From the NCBI GenBank assembly GCA_023144145.1, contig JAGLGG010000085.1:1-5404 (forward strand): a DNA stretch of 5,404 nucleotides. Direction: 5' to 3'. This stretch comes from Anaerolineales bacterium (GTDB lineage: Bacteria; Chloroflexota; Anaerolineae; Anaerolineales; E44-bin32). Positions within the stretch are counted from its first letter, which is position 1. Each line of letters starts with the position of its first letter. Position numbers and translations under genes: made by a program. Of the stretch, positions 1 through 5,404 are shown in pieces. Below the pieces are notes generated by a model that was given only the letters and a program-made list of their open reading frames with translations, was not told where the DNA came from and did not search any database.

Positions 1-492
1 GCGTATGCCGAGGAGTACCTTTTTGAGCCTCTAGGAATTTCAAGTGTGGAATGGCCCTCCAACCCTCAAGGAATCTCAATCGGCTGGGGGGAACTTCGCA
101 TGCTGCCACATGATATGGCCAAAATTGGGTATCTTTACTTGAATGAGGGTTTATGGGATGGAGAACAAATCGTCCCAGCAGAGTGGGTTAGCGCTTCGTG
201 GGAGGAACATATCAGCGCAACTTTGCAACCCGCGTATGGGTACCAATGGTGGATCGATCCGCCGTCTATCTATATGGCACTCGGATACGCAGGGCAATTC
301 ATATTTGTTATGCCGGAGCACGATCTCGTTGTTGTGTTCACCAGTGAGTTGCCGGATCAAGATTTTTATGCGCCCCAAATATTGTTGAAGGATTACATCA
401 TTCCTGCAGTTCAATCGTCAGTAGCCCTGGACCCTAACCAAGAGGCATTAGTCAACCTCCAATCGCGCGTAGACGAACTGGCGACACCCTGA
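1..492 (+). CDS. Serine hydrolase, beta-lactamase class C-like family (5'-truncated by window edge)
   Basis: The frame is open from base 1, so only the last 163 residues are visible. The fragment begins with a helix ending in FEPLGI (visible residues 8-13). Next comes GWGELRMLPHDMAKIGYLYLN (29-48, quoted in part: GWGE, DMAKIG), then a block reading DGEQIVPAEWV (53-63). These are hallmarks of the beta-lactamase/transpeptidase-like fold (Pfam Beta-lactamase, PF00144). The YGYQWW segment (79-84) and GYAGQ (95-99), followed by a hydrophobic strand with PEHDLVVVFTS (105-115), occupy the place of the third active-site motif (KTG/HxG). Here that motif begins with Tyr. The SxxK nucleophile and YxN motifs lie upstream of the window. 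Such proteins are usually esterases, D-amino peptidases or carboxypeptidases, often exported; the substrate cannot be inferred. The tail after residue 140 is low in hydrophobics and ends at TGA. Confidence 0.88.
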   Translation, partial: AYAEEYLFEPLGISSVEWPSNPQGISIGWGELRMLPHDMAKIGYLYLNEGLWDGEQIVPAEWVSASWEEHISATLQPAYGYQWWIDPPSIYMALGYAGQFIFVMPEHDLVVVFTSELPDQDFYAPQILLKDYIIPAVQSSVALDPNQEALVNLQSRVDELATP

Positions 493-517
493 TCTCGGAT
501 TTTTAATTTGGTCCATC

Positions 518-523
518 GGAGAG
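518..523 (+). promoter_or_regulatory. Ribosome binding site deciding the GTG start at 533
   Basis: GGAGAG lies 9 bases before GTG at 533. The only nearby ATG (525) is in another frame and meets TGA after two more codons (ATG AAT CTG TGA). That makes GTG 533 the supported start of the pyrophosphohydrolase-like gene. Confidence 0.6.
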
Positions 524-532
524 AATGAATCT

Positions 533-925
533 GTGAAAGAACAGCTTGAAAAACTTATTGATTTCCATCGTGCAACGCAAGTCCACATTGAAGATCGCCC
601 CACTGCCGATCTCCCTCTTGAAATAACCGAGTTGCGGCTCAGCCTTCTTTCAGAAGAGTTGGAGGAGTATCGACAAGCGGTAAATTCCAAAGACCTCATC
701 GAAGTAGCTGATGCGTTAACCGATCTTCTATATGTGCTGCTTGGGACCATGGTTTCACACGGTCTGCAGGAGTATGGCGCTGAATTATTTGATGAAGTTC
801 ATAAAAGCAACATGAGCAAATTTGATGCAAACAGCGGACCGATCCATCGCCAAGATGGCAAGGTGTTGAAGCCTGCCAGCTTCATCAAACCGAACATCGA
901 AGGTATTTTAAATCAGCAGAAGTGA
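533..925 (+). CDS. MazG/HisE-fold nucleotide pyrophosphohydrolase-like protein
   Basis: A 130-residue all-alpha protein. It has the EExxE...ExxD metal-binding pattern of the all-alpha NTP pyrophosphatase superfamily: EELEE at residues 41-45 and EVAD at 57-60, with a further Asp at 64. The region fits the phosphoribosyl-ATP pyrophosphohydrolase-like family (PF01503). The opening LIDFHRA block (8-14) and the C-terminal part fit the same group: SNMSKF (92-97), then a DGKVLK element (108-113) and an aromatic-Pro stretch. Members hydrolyse nucleoside triphosphates or related compounds to the monophosphate and pyrophosphate using Mg2+, and many act as housecleaning enzymes in the cytosol. A role in histidine synthesis is not supported, because no his genes are nearby and the C-terminal extension is not that of HisE. 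It starts at GTG 533, 40 bp after the hydrolase gene, so cotranscription is possible. The exact substrate is unknown. Confidence 0.85.
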   Translation: MKEQLEKLIDFHRATQVHIEDRPTADLPLEITELRLSLLSEELEEYRQAVNSKDLIEVADALTDLLYVLLGTMVSHGLQEYGAELFDEVHKSNMSKFDANSGPIHRQDGKVLKPASFIKPNIEGILNQQK

Positions 926-1012
926 GATCAGCCAAAACATGGTGAAGAGCGGCGATGGGTAGGTAAATGGCATATGTTGCTTTCCAACCCAGAGTTACAA
1001 TTATTTATCCAT

Positions 1013-1021
1013 TGGTAGAAT
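1013..1021 (+). promoter_or_regulatory. Candidate extended -10 promoter for the EEP-family gene
   Basis: TGGTAGAAT matches the extended -10 form TGnTATAAT at all but one fixed position. It lies in the 136-bp gap before the gene at 1062 and would give a leader of about 35 bases. No good -35 stands at the right distance (TTACAA at 995 leaves 15 bp and matches poorly), which extended -10 promoters tolerate. It is a sequence match only. Confidence 0.33.
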
Positions 1022-1061
1022 TCAAGATGGTTTCGACTAAACTGCATAGCATGGGGATAAA

Positions 1062-1874
1062 ATGCGACCTCTACGCGTGATGACGCTCAACATTTGGAAT
1101 GACGATGGTCCTTGGGAAGATCGATCCCATCTGATTCGAAAGCAAATTAAAAATTTAGACCCAGACCTGATCGGCCTTCAAGAGGTTCTATGTGGGGCGA
1201 GCGTTGATCTGCTCGAGGAGCTTTTGGCTGGAACATCGTATCACCGTGATTTTGTAAAAGCTACAACGGATTGGCCTCGCCAAGGTGTGATATTGGGAAA
1301 TGCCATTGCTTCAAAATGGCCCATTTCAGAACGGCTGGAGTTGGGGCTGCCAACAAGGGAAGGTCATAATGGGCGAGCCGCCTTGATCTGTAAGATAGCG
1401 GCACCATTTGGAGAGATCACCTTTGCGAGTACACACTTGAGCTGGCGCCTCGATCAAGGCAATGTTCGAGAACGACAGGTGGCTGTGATAGCGGAACGGT
1501 TGGATTATGAACTATTAGGAGGAAAGTTTCCTCCCATATTGGTGGGTGATTTCAACACCTCATCTAATTCGACCGAAATTCGGTTCCTAACGGGAATGCA
1601 CTCGTTCGGTGGGCGAAGTTTTTTCTTGAGGGACGCATGGGCCCATGCCGGTGATGGAACCAAGGGGTTTACTTGGACGACAGAAAACCCATATATCCCC
1701 ATCTGGCTCGAGCCGGAACGCCGGATAGATTACATCTTTGTGGGTCTTCCAACTATGGAAGGTTTGGGCGATATTTTGTCCTGCAAGATAGTGTGTGATG
1801 AAGCGGAAAATGGTGTTTGGCCCTCTGATCATTATGGCCTCTTCGCAGAGTTGCGGGTTGAGCCCTATTCTTGA
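1062..1874 (+). CDS. Endonuclease/exonuclease/phosphatase (EEP) family hydrolase
   Basis: A 270-residue protein with the full set of EEP-fold motifs (PF03372) in order. Asn10 lies in the first strand (MTLNIW) and Glu41 in LIGLQEV. His125 is in STHLSW, and Asp163 and Asn165 are in VGDFNT. RIDYIF follows at 221-226, then Ser-Asp-His at 255-257 near the end. This metal-dependent hydrolase superfamily includes DNA-repair nucleases, sphingomyelinases, inositol phosphatases and other phosphodiesterases. Because every catalytic position is kept, the enzyme should be active, but the substrate cannot be told from the motifs. No signal peptide or membrane segment is seen, so it is probably cytosolic. 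The ATG at 1062 follows a GGGGA element at 1053-1057 with a short 4-base spacing, and the conserved N-terminal strand begins at residue 4, so no later start fits. The next gene lies 56 bp downstream. Confidence 0.9.
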   Translation: MRPLRVMTLNIWNDDGPWEDRSHLIRKQIKNLDPDLIGLQEVLCGASVDLLEELLAGTSYHRDFVKATTDWPRQGVILGNAIASKWPISERLELGLPTREGHNGRAALICKIAAPFGEITFASTHLSWRLDQGNVRERQVAVIAERLDYELLGGKFPPILVGDFNTSSNSTEIRFLTGMHSFGGRSFFLRDAWAHAGDGTKGFTWTTENPYIPIWLEPERRIDYIFVGLPTMEGLGDILSCKIVCDEAENGVWPSDHYGLFAELRVEPYS

Positions 1875-1909
1875 GCGGCGATCTATAAACCTGGCTGGAA
1901 CTAAATGAT

Positions 1910-1923
1910 TTAACGCTTGTTAA
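1910..1923 (+). repeat. Short inverted repeat TTAAC-GCTT-GTTAA before the MFS gene
   Basis: Two perfect 5-base arms are separated by GCTT. The repeat lies in the 56-bp gap and abuts or overlaps the purine-rich AAGAAGGG (1922-1929) that serves the MFS gene. It could be a small operator or a weak hairpin affecting ribosome access. The arms are short and AT-rich, so chance is a real alternative. Confidence 0.25.
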
Positions 1924-1930
1924 GAAGGGT

Positions 1931-3148
1931 ATGGGAGTGCAGAATACGCATGAAACTTCAAATATAGCCGATCCGCCCTCGCATCCGAGGATGTTCCTGC
2001 TCAAGGTCTTCAATTTTACATTCTTCGCTGGCCTCGCCGGGCTTGCGCCCTTCCTGGTTCTTTATTTTGAGCAGTTTGGGCTATCGGGTAGCCAGATCGG
2101 TGTCCTGACCGCCATCCCTCCCTTCATAACCCTTTTTGCATCATCAGTGTGGGGTGCAATTGGCGATGCGACCAGGCAGCATGGACGAATCATGTGGGTC
2201 GCAGTGGCTGGGGCCGGGATTTTCGGATTCCTCATTTCACAGGCTACGTCATTTTCAAGTTTGATCCCCATCGTGATTCTATATGCGATATTTATTGCCC
2301 CGATCATGCCCCTGCTCGACAACTCGATCCTTGGGATGCTGGGGAAAGAAGCGACCCAATATGGAAAATTCAGGCTTTGGGGAGCAGTGGGTTGGGGAGC
2401 TGCGGCTCCGCTTATCGGCCTGGTAGTTGAGCGATCGGGTTTGGATTGGACATTCCCCATTTTCTTGGGGGGCATGCTCATCACCCTCTTCGTCGCTTTC
2501 TTCATGCCCGTGTCCCAAAAAGGGATCGGCAAAGAGTTTAAAAGTGGCCTCAACATTTTATTGCGGGATAAGGAGCTTCTGCTCTTCCTGGGGACAATGT
2601 TCGTAATCGGAATGGGGTTGGGAATTGTCGATATCTATCTCTTTATACGCTTAGATGATATTGGGACATCCAAGGTGCTTATGGGTTTCACACTCACTAT
2701 GGGAACCGCCAGTGAGATCGTCATTTTCTTCTTCACCGACCGATTATTAAAACACTTGGGCACGAGTAGGTTATTGAAGATTGGTGTTGGTGCTTTGTTA
2801 CTTCAATTGATCGGTTACTCTTTCCTCACGGTGCCTTGGGTTGCACCGCTCATACAGATTCTGCATGGACCTTCCTTTGCTGGCATGTGGACAGCAGGGG
2901 TTACGATTGCCAACAAGCGATCTCCGGAAGGGATGGGGGCAACATCACAAGGTTTGTTCACGAGTGCGCTATTTGGATTAGGTGCCAGTGTGGGTCTTCT
3001 ATTTGGGGGATACCTATTTGATGTCATTGGAACTGCATTGACCTTTCGCTTGGCTGGACTGTGGGTTTTTATGATTCTTATCTTTCTCATTTTAGCTGGC
3101 CGTACAAGATGGGGAAGCATTTTCAGTGTTGTTCTGTCGGAGGAATGA
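1931..3148 (+). CDS. MFS transporter, LacY/NupG-like (MFS_1_like) type
   Basis: A 405-residue integral membrane protein with about 12 predicted helices (near 24-46, 52-76, 86-105, 109-136, 147-166, 174-193, 216-238, 248-270, 281-299, 302-325, 338-362 and 370-392). The loop after helix 2 reads WGAIGDATRQHGR (74-86), the major-facilitator motif A. YGKFRLWGAVGWG (144-156) before helix 5 and a helix 10-11 region with LHGPSFAGMW (311-320), then SQGLF (339-343), are typical of the MFS_1_like group (PF12832), which is related to the lactose, nucleoside and phenylpropionate permeases. It is probably a proton-coupled symporter in the cytoplasmic membrane; the solute is unknown. Start: ATG 1931 sits only 1 base after AAGAAGGG. 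An in-frame GTG at 1937 has a more normal 7-base spacing, so the real start may be two codons later. It lies 56 bp after the EEP gene and may be cotranscribed with it. Confidence 0.9.
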   Translation: MGVQNTHETSNIADPPSHPRMFLLKVFNFTFFAGLAGLAPFLVLYFEQFGLSGSQIGVLTAIPPFITLFASSVWGAIGDATRQHGRIMWVAVAGAGIFGFLISQATSFSSLIPIVILYAIFIAPIMPLLDNSILGMLGKEATQYGKFRLWGAVGWGAAAPLIGLVVERSGLDWTFPIFLGGMLITLFVAFFMPVSQKGIGKEFKSGLNILLRDKELLLFLGTMFVIGMGLGIVDIYLFIRLDDIGTSKVLMGFTLTMGTASEIVIFFFTDRLLKHLGTSRLLKIGVGALLLQLIGYSFLTVPWVAPLIQILHGPSFAGMWTAGVTIANKRSPEGMGATSQGLFTSALFGLGASVGLLFGGYLFDVIGTALTFRLAGLWVFMILIFLILAGRTRWGSIFSVVLSEE

Positions 3149-3310
3149 TTGAGCGGTTGAACATCAATCGAACCCTAATCCCAGAACCTAGAAGGCAGAG
3201 ATGAGCTTCTGAAAAACAGGCGGTTTAATCGGGCAAATTTCCGCCACCAGTTGTTCAGTACTCATATCCATCATGGACGCAATGTGGCCTACACAATTGA
3301 TCCAACCCAG

Positions 3311-3316
3311 AAGGAG
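3311..3316 (+). promoter_or_regulatory. Ribosome binding site for the small membrane protein
   Basis: AAGGAG ends 5 bases before ATG 3322. This strong site is the main reason, besides the membrane-protein pattern, to accept the short gene as real. Confidence 0.65.
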
Positions 3317-3321
3317 TCCAA

Positions 3322-3705
3322 ATGATCCCAGATAATTTAAGAAGGTGGTTTGTGCTTCACTTTTTGGTCGACGTGATCATTGCAATTCCGCTGCTGCTTT
3401 TCCCAGAGGCAGTATTGACCCAGCTGGGTTGGAAATCTGTGGACCCATTTGCCTCACGCCTTGTTGGCGCGGCGCTTATGGGCATTGGCGTAGAATCTTT
3501 TCTGGGTCGAAACGCTGGGGTTGATGTTTATCGTGGTATGTTGAACCTTAAAATCATTTGGTCGTTGAGTGCAATCTTCGGAATCGGAATCACTATGCTT
3601 TCTGGCGGACCGGATATGGGATGGGTCTTTCTAGGGATTTTCCTGATATTTGCTCTCGTTTGGATTTACTATCGATTTCGAGTGCTCGCTAAGGAAATTC
3701 CGTAA
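3322..3705 (+). CDS. Small four-helix membrane protein of unknown function
   Basis: I do not recognise the family with certainty. The 127 residues contain about four hydrophobic segments (near 10-27, 43-61, 72-93 and 98-117). They are joined by short loops, including one rich in Pro and Trp (28-42) and a glycine-rich one (94-100). Charged residues cluster at the N-terminus (DNLRR), the loop around 63-77 and the C-terminus (RFRVLAKE). That pattern suggests an inner-membrane protein with both ends probably cytoplasmic. There is no signal peptide cleavage site, cysteine pair or metal-binding cluster. A good AAGGAG precedes the ATG. It stands alone, with gaps of 173 bp before and 141 bp after, so it looks like its own transcription unit and neighbourhood gives no clue to its job. 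It resembles small DUF-type membrane proteins generally. Confidence 0.75.
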   Translation: MIPDNLRRWFVLHFLVDVIIAIPLLLFPEAVLTQLGWKSVDPFASRLVGAALMGIGVESFLGRNAGVDVYRGMLNLKIIWSLSAIFGIGITMLSGGPDMGWVFLGIFLIFALVWIYYRFRVLAKEIP

Positions 3706-3719
3706 AGATACGCTGTGGC

Positions 3720-3750
3720 TTGACGGTGAATCTCCCGAATAATTTAGAAT
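3720..3750 (+). promoter_or_regulatory. Candidate sigma70-type promoter for the squalene-synthase-like operon
   Basis: TTGACG (3720-3725) and TAGAAT (3745-3750) each match five of six consensus positions. They are separated by 19 bp, slightly longer than the ideal 17. The pair lies just after the small membrane protein gene and about 95 bases before the TTG start at 3847. This suggests that the last three genes are transcribed as a unit with a leader of about 90 bases. Confidence 0.42.
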
Positions 3751-3835
3751 CCTTTGTGATGTTTGTGATTTAGCTCGAATCGCAGAAGGATGGCACGGTG
3801 TTATTAAGTTTGGTATCCTTTCCAGCATATCCAGT

Positions 3836-3840
3836 GGAGG
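3836..3840 (+). promoter_or_regulatory. Ribosome binding site deciding the TTG start at 3847
   Basis: GGAGG, a perfect Shine-Dalgarno core, stands 6 bases before TTG 3847. No ATG or GTG start lies between it and the conserved SSRTF motif; a second TTG at 3856 would be spaced 15 bases. The rare TTG initiator is therefore well supported. Confidence 0.75.
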
Positions 3841-3846
3841 ATTATT

Positions 3847-4821
3847 TTGGTCGACTTGAAACTTCTGCTTCGCATTTCAAGCAGGACATTTTCCCTCGGT
3901 ATCGAGCGGCTGCCTAAACAGATGGCGAACGCAATCACGATCGCCTATCTGTTGTTGCGGGTCTCGGATTATCTTGAGGATGATCGCCAAATTGCACCCG
4001 CAAAAAAGGTTGAGCTTCTCAATCTCTGGGGGAAAGTCTTAATTGGTGAAGAGTCAGCAATTGCCTTCAGGCAAAAATTGGAATTTCCAACGGAGCTGTC
4101 CCCAGACGCTCATGTTGCACTTGAGGTTGTCAACCTTATTGAAGCCTTGAACCAACTACCCGAAATTTCAAGGACCATGATTATCCAGCATGTGCACGCC
4201 TCCACAATGGGGATGGCGTATTGGGTGGCAAGAGGGCCGCAGATCGAAGATGAGCATGACATGGATAACTACATGCACGAAGTTGCAGGAAGAGTTGGGT
4301 ATCTGGTCACCAATCTTTTTGCGATATATTCAAGATCTGTCAAATCTAGAATCGATCAACTGCTGCCTTTGGCACGAGAATGTGGTCTGGCACTGCAGAC
4401 TGTGAATGTTATTCGCGGCCTTAAAAAGGATTACGAACGCGGATGGATTTACGTTCCAGAAAGCTATTGTTCAGTTGTTGAAATTTCGCGCGACGATCTA
4501 TTTGATCCGCGCTATGAAAAACAGGCTCTTCAGGTTGTTGATATGTTAGTTACCAAAGCTGATGGTCATTTAAAATCGGCGCGAGAGTATTTCAGAGTCT
4601 TACCTCCCTGGAAGCATGCCATACGGCTCTCATGTTTATATCCATTATTGTTTGCAATCAGAACGCTGGCCATCAGCCGGAAGAACCATCAGGTTTTGCT
4701 GGGGGAAGCCAAGATGTCGCGCGAGGAAGTTAAGAAGATCGTGCGAGATTCAACCATCTGGGGGTGGTCAAACGCCTGGGTGGATTCCTACATCACTCGC
4801 TTGGAAGCGGCTGATTTCTAA
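3847..4821 (+). CDS. Squalene/phytoene synthase family protein with altered second Asp motif
   Basis: A 324-residue soluble trans-isoprenyl diphosphate synthase-fold protein (PF00494 family), which joins two prenyl diphosphates head to head. SSRTF (11-15) and RVSDYLEDD (38-46) form the substrate-binding start and first Asp-rich motif. NYMHEVAGRVGY (141-152) carries Tyr142, in the place of the catalytic Tyr of squalene synthase. QTVNVIRGLKKDYERGW (184-200) is the second motif. It normally reads NIIRDxxxD, but here the first Asp is Gly191 and only Asp195 remains. SCLYP (262-266) aligns with the FCAIP block of animal squalene synthase, so the C-terminal half looks more squalene- than phytoene-synthase-like, but with Ser for the Phe. 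There is no C-terminal membrane anchor. It starts at TTG after GGAGG and is followed 7 bp later by a Nudix gene. The likely substrate is farnesyl or geranylgeranyl diphosphate; the product is uncertain. Confidence 0.85.
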   Translation: MVDLKLLLRISSRTFSLGIERLPKQMANAITIAYLLLRVSDYLEDDRQIAPAKKVELLNLWGKVLIGEESAIAFRQKLEFPTELSPDAHVALEVVNLIEALNQLPEISRTMIIQHVHASTMGMAYWVARGPQIEDEHDMDNYMHEVAGRVGYLVTNLFAIYSRSVKSRIDQLLPLARECGLALQTVNVIRGLKKDYERGWIYVPESYCSVVEISRDDLFDPRYEKQALQVVDMLVTKADGHLKSAREYFRVLPPWKHAIRLSCLYPLLFAIRTLAISRKNHQVLLGEAKMSREEVKKIVRDSTIWGWSNAWVDSYITRLEAADF

Positions 4822-4828
4822 TACCCCT

Positions 4829-5308
4829 ATGAAGTATTGTCCATTATGCGCAACTGATTTGAAGATTATTGATGTCGATGGGACGCAGCGGTTGAGCTGT
4901 CCTTCGAATGATTGTGATTATGTGTATTGGGACAATCCCACGCCCGTTGTCGCAGGGATCGTGGAGCTTGATGATTCTGTCATTCTGGTGCGCAATGTAG
5001 GGTGGCCTGAGAAGATGTTTGGTCTTATTGCAGGATTTCTGGAGAAAGGTGAAACGCCTGAGGAGGGTATTCTTAGGGAGGTAAGAGAGGAACTTGGATT
5101 AGAAGGGCAGATCCAGGACTTTGTTGGGTACTATCCCTTCTATGAATTGAATCAATTGCTGCTTGTTTTTCATGTCAGAGCCGCAGGCGAAATCGTGCTG
5201 GGGAAAGAACTTGAAGCACATAAGCTGATACAAGCCAACGCGCTAAAACCGTGGCCCTTCGGAACCGGTTTGGCGTTGAAGGATTGGTTGGAAGCGAGGA
5301 AGGAGTAG
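4829..5308 (+). CDS. Nudix hydrolase with N-terminal zinc ribbon
   Basis: A 159-residue protein. Cys4, Cys7, Cys24 and Cys29 (CPLC ... CPSNDC) form a zinc ribbon like that of NudC-type enzymes. A beta strand follows, then a perfect Nudix box from Gly69 to Leu91 (GX5EX7REUXEEXGU), with Glu84, Glu87 and Glu88 as the metal-binding residues. Nudix enzymes cleave nucleoside diphosphates linked to another moiety, X, using Mg2+ or Mn2+. The SQPWPFPxS motif that marks NADH pyrophosphatase NudC is absent from its usual place after the Nudix box. A KPWPFGTG segment (140-147) appears only near the C-terminus, so an NADH-specific role should not be assumed. The same frame stays open upstream, but the conserved zinc ribbon begins at this ATG. 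The ATG lies 7 bp after the preceding stop without a clear Shine-Dalgarno, so translation is probably coupled to the squalene-synthase-like gene. Confidence 0.9.
   Translation: MKYCPLCATDLKIIDVDGTQRLSCPSNDCDYVYWDNPTPVVAGIVELDDSVILVRNVGWPEKMFGLIAGFLEKGETPEEGILREVREELGLEGQIQDFVGYYPFYELNQLLLVFHVRAAGEIVLGKELEAHKLIQANALKPWPFGTGLALKDWLEARKE
5300..5305 (+). promoter_or_regulatory. Ribosome binding site for the 3'-terminal partial gene
   Basis: AAGGAG runs into the TAG stop of the Nudix gene and lies 7 bases before ATG 5313. This is typical spacing for a coupled downstream gene. Confidence 0.6.
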
Positions 5309-5312
5309 GCCC

Positions 5313-5404
5313 ATGGTTAAAAGTGCTGATTTAACTTCCCTCAGGACTTCATTAAATCCCCTCAAAGAGGCATTCAATGCTGGAAGCGACCGAAAACGCT
5401 TCAT
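5313..5404 (+). CDS. N-terminal start of an unidentified gene (cut by window end)
   Basis: From ATG 5313 the frame stays open to the last base, giving 30 complete codons. The peptide is hydrophilic, contains LNPLKEAFNAG (residues 14-24) and ends with DRKRF. There is no signal peptide or membrane segment in what is visible. A well-placed AAGGAG and a 4-bp gap after the Nudix stop make this a convincing third gene of the operon. The LKEAFNAG helix followed by a basic stretch recalls the opening of some thioredoxin-fold proteins, where a strand and a Cys-containing motif come next. The diagnostic part lies outside the window, so this is only a guess and no function is assigned. Confidence 0.6.
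   Translation, partial: MVKSADLTSLRTSLNPLKEAFNAGSDRKRF

Noticed and set aside
533..925. Assignment as the histidine enzyme HisE or as a toxin-antitoxin-linked MazG
   Set aside because: No his genes or toxin partner are nearby. Only the general fold and metal motif are supported.
977..1005. TTGCTT-17-ATTATT as a promoter before the EEP gene
   Set aside because: The -10 match is poor. The extended -10 at 1013-1021 is a better candidate.
947..1882. GAGCGGCGAT occurs at both 947-956 and 1873-1882, near gene ends
   Set aside because: Shared 10-mers are expected by chance in a window of this size, and the flanks do not match.
2062..2556. Long minus-strand open frame opposite the MFS gene (164 codons)
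   Set aside because: It lies antisense to conserved membrane helices, has Pro/Arg-rich composition typical of an antisense shadow, and shows no domain.
3219..3245. GGCGG...CCGCC arms in the gap after the MFS gene, resembling a terminator stem
   Set aside because: Only 5 G/C pairs close it, the inner TTT/AAA pairing needs a 3-base bulge, and no T-run follows. Not a convincing intrinsic terminator.
4616..4828. Upstream extension of the Nudix reading frame into the squalene-synthase-like gene
   Set aside because: The extension lies entirely in an alternative frame of a strongly conserved gene and encodes no domain. The zinc ribbon begins at ATG 4829.

Overview
The window is a densely coding stretch in which every gene I can support lies on the + strand. 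Base composition looks moderate (near half GC by eye, not computed). GTG and TTG starts preceded by clear purine-rich Shine-Dalgarno sequences mark it as bacterial. The mix of families (beta-lactamase-fold serine hydrolase, lactose-permease-like MFS transporter, endonuclease/exonuclease/phosphatase hydrolase, squalene-synthase-like enzyme, zinc-ribbon Nudix) resembles an environmental bacterium, possibly Chloroflexota/Anaerolineae. That taxonomic guess rests on general impression only. No rRNA, tRNA, CRISPR, IS element or phage gene is visible.

Layout. Positions 1-492 hold the C-terminal 163 residues of a class C beta-lactamase-like serine hydrolase. A MazG/HisE-fold nucleotide pyrophosphohydrolase-like gene (533-925) follows after 40 bp, starting at GTG. 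After a 136-bp gap with a candidate extended -10 promoter come an endonuclease/exonuclease/phosphatase-family hydrolase (1062-1874) and, 56 bp on, a 12-helix MFS transporter (1931-3148). A 173-bp gap then leads to a small four-helix membrane protein of unknown function (3322-3705). A 141-bp gap with a candidate sigma70-type promoter precedes a tightly packed trio: a squalene/phytoene-synthase-family protein starting at TTG (3847-4821), a zinc-ribbon Nudix hydrolase 7 bp later (4829-5308), and the first 30 codons of a further gene 4 bp after that (5313 to the window end). No stretch above 173 bp lacks a gene.

How the genes fit together. The first five genes look like a loose collection of housecleaning, hydrolytic and transport functions, and nothing visible shows that they form one pathway. 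The last three are the only convincing operon. The most interesting item is the squalene-synthase-like protein. It keeps the first aspartate-rich motif, the catalytic-tyrosine region and the squalene-synthase-like C-terminal Cys-Pro signature. It has lost the first Asp of the second aspartate-rich motif (Gly191) and the Phe that aligns with the residue implicated in the second half-reaction (Ser262). Together with its coupling to a diphosphate-cleaving Nudix enzyme, this makes its reaction an open question. I found no wholly new multi-gene system.
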